Below, in pieces: positions 62,974 through 64,000 of a DNA stretch of 64,000 nucleotides (the stretch's first letter is position 1; each line of letters begins with the position of its first letter). Source of the stretch: Acidobacteriota bacterium (lineage in GTDB: Bacteria > Acidobacteriota > Vicinamibacteria > Vicinamibacterales > UBA8438). The stretch covers positions 252,021 through 316,020 of the forward strand of contig VXRJ01000010.1 of the NCBI GenBank assembly GCA_009838525.1, in the 5' to 3' direction. Both the position numbers and the translations under genes were made by a program. The notes beneath the pieces were generated by a model. It was given only the letters and a program-made list of their open reading frames with translations. It was not told where the DNA came from and ran no database searches.

Positions 62974-63888
62974 GTGAGCGCCAATAGAAGGAAGCGGTCG
63001 TCGGGCGATCGGCCGACGACCGCACACTCGATGCGCCGTGTGGTCCGGCCCGGCAAGCCGGCCTGGGTTGCGGGATCGGTTCTCGGACCGGTTCTCGCGC
63101 TGGCGCTGATAGCTGCGGCGGCGAGCATCGGCGTCATCCGGTCGGCCGGTGGGGGCGTTACCACCGCCGAGACGATTGCCCGCCAGACGTCCGCCGGCGA
63201 TGCCGAATCACTTCGCGTCAACGTGCTCCGGCGTTTCGCGCACGACACGTCCGCCTACACCCAGGGCCTGATCTGGTCGGAAGGCAAGCTCTACGAGAGC
63301 ACCGGCCAGTACGGCGCCTCGACCCTCCGGCGCGTCGATCCGCAGACGGGTGCGGTGGAGCACCGCGTTGCGATTTCGCCTGCCTTCTTCGGCGAGGGTC
63401 TCGCCCGGGTCGGAAACCGCCTGATCATGCTCACCTGGAAGGCGCAGCGGGCCTTCGTTTTCGAGTTCGACAGCTTCACGCCCACCGGGAGCTTCAACTA
63501 TCGGGGCGAAGGGTGGGGGCTCTGCGATGACGGCTCGCGCCTCATCATGAGCAACGGTTCCGATCGTCTGACGTTCCGCGACCGCGAGACGTTCGAGCCC
63601 GTCGGCGATGTGGGGGTGACGTTGCGCGGCCTGCCGCTCCCGCAGATCAACGAGCTGGAATGCGTCGACGGCGCGGTCTACGCGAACGTCTATCAGCAGG
63701 AGTTCCTGGTGCGGATCGATCCCGCGACAGGCCGCGTCACGCAGTACATCGACGCGGCCGGGCTGCTGACGCTAGAGGAACGGCGCGGGACCGACGTGCT
63801 GAACGGGATCGCGTACGACCCGGACGCGGAGACCTTCTACCTCACCGGCAAGCTGTGGCCGGCGATGTTCGAGGTGACGTTCGAGTAA
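62974..63888 (+). CDS. Glutaminyl-peptide cyclotransferase (plant-type)
   Basis: A 304-residue membrane-anchored or exported enzyme with one hydrophobic segment near residues 34-55. The five-bladed propeller of the plant-type glutaminyl cyclases (PF05096) is clear: TQGLIWSEGKLYESTGQYGA, FFGEGLARVGNRLIMLTWK, EGWGLCDDGSRLIMSNGSD, INELECVDGAVYANVYQQ and LNGIAYDPDAETFYLTGKLW. It converts N-terminal glutamine of exported proteins to pyroglutamate. The start is a GTG at 62974; an ATG at 63031 is an alternative. It lies about 40 bases after addA. Confidence 0.92.
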   Translation: MSANRRKRSSGDRPTTAHSMRRVVRPGKPAWVAGSVLGPVLALALIAAAASIGVIRSAGGGVTTAETIARQTSAGDAESLRVNVLRRFAHDTSAYTQGLIWSEGKLYESTGQYGASTLRRVDPQTGAVEHRVAISPAFFGEGLARVGNRLIMLTWKAQRAFVFEFDSFTPTGSFNYRGEGWGLCDDGSRLIMSNGSDRLTFRDRETFEPVGDVGVTLRGLPLPQINELECVDGAVYANVYQQEFLVRIDPATGRVTQYIDAAGLLTLEERRGTDVLNGIAYDPDAETFYLTGKLWPAMFEVTFE

Positions 63889-63948
63889 CCGCCAGGCGTG
63901 CTGGTGCGCCCGCGCGCCCCGGTGGACGCGTGGCAGGCGAGCAGGCTC

Positions 63949-64000
63949 CTAGCGCCGCGGCACGGCGGTGCGCCCGCCTCCGCCGCCGCCACCCCCGCCT
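63949..64000 (-). CDS. C-terminal end of a glycine-rich protein (partial, off the window)
   Basis: On the minus strand the last 17 codons to a TAG at 63949 encode GGGGGGGG followed by RTAVPRR. This fits the tail of a gene that begins beyond the right edge. It could equally be non-coding GC-rich sequence. Confidence 0.3.
   Translation of the reverse strand, partial: GGGGGGGGGRTAVPRR

Noticed and set aside
1..64000. CRISPR arrays, tRNA or rRNA genes, insertion sequences, prophage
   Set aside because: No regularly spaced repeats, cloverleaf-like segments, transposase or integrase motifs or phage structural genes were seen by eye on either strand. Short RNA genes could still be missed without a covariance search.

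Overview
The window is GC-rich, densely coded DNA from a Gram-negative, probably aerobic heterotroph. The gene set points to Acidobacteriota, most likely near Vicinamibacteria: a planctomycete/acidobacterial type DUF1592 cytochrome, many exported PQQ/NHL/PD40 propellers, a c-heme protein joined to a copper-monooxygenase-like region, three copies of one exported family of unknown function, a SUF-only iron-sulfur operon, and an orphan propeller of the kind often fused to Ser/Thr kinases in this phylum. The assignment is an inference from content; there is no rRNA gene. I saw no tRNA, rRNA, CRISPR array, transposase or phage gene.

Region by region. 1-10.6 kb: exported and periplasmic catabolism (partial DUF1592 cytochrome, 5'-nucleotidase, NHL lyase-like lipoprotein, PQQ sugar dehydrogenase, amidohydrolase lipoprotein, alpha/beta hydrolase). 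10.7-17.5 kb: a sodium:solute symporter, an outer-membrane protein, a sialidase-like protein and an M20 peptidase plus PfkB kinase pair. 17.6-25.7 kb: an exported oxidoreductase group with a strong intrinsic terminator. 25.8-27.8 kb: an AAA_14/DUF4143 ATPase and a FitAB-like toxin-antitoxin pair with palindromic operators. 28-34.7 kb: a TVP38 protein, a second symporter, then what looks like a self-contained sigma-54 regulon: a DUF5671-like membrane protein, an enhancer-binding activator, an outer-membrane barrel and an exported LolA-like protein. 34.8-35.6 kb: a decayed HigBA locus and an AT-rich gap. 35.7-38.6 kb: propeller, Sel1 and SGNH proteins. 38.6-42.3 kb: two adjacent AAA-type ATPases of unknown role, one with a TPR-like tail. 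42.4-43.9 kb: membrane protein, ECF sigma factor and anti-sigma factor. 44.2-50.2 kb: the sufBCDSUT operon behind a leader that holds an intrinsic terminator. 50.3-53.6 kb: DUF6503-like lipoprotein, VapBC-type pair, homoserine kinase and a double-PspC protein. 53.6-64 kb: PD40 propeller, AddB and AddA recombination nuclease subunits, glutaminyl cyclase.

The signals I consider most worth following are: (1) a consensus -24/-12 promoter at 30426 with paired dyads that recur, at nearly the same spacing, just before the sigma-54 activator gene; (2) an intrinsic terminator upstream of sufB with no plus-strand gene in front of it to terminate; (3) a palindromic repeat found inside the sufT reading frame and again, as an inverted pair, just after it; (4) the paired ATPases; and (5) a HigB toxin cut down to 27 codons while its antitoxin stays intact. 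Start codons were chosen from ribosome-binding sites and signal peptides, and alternatives are given where the choice is open.
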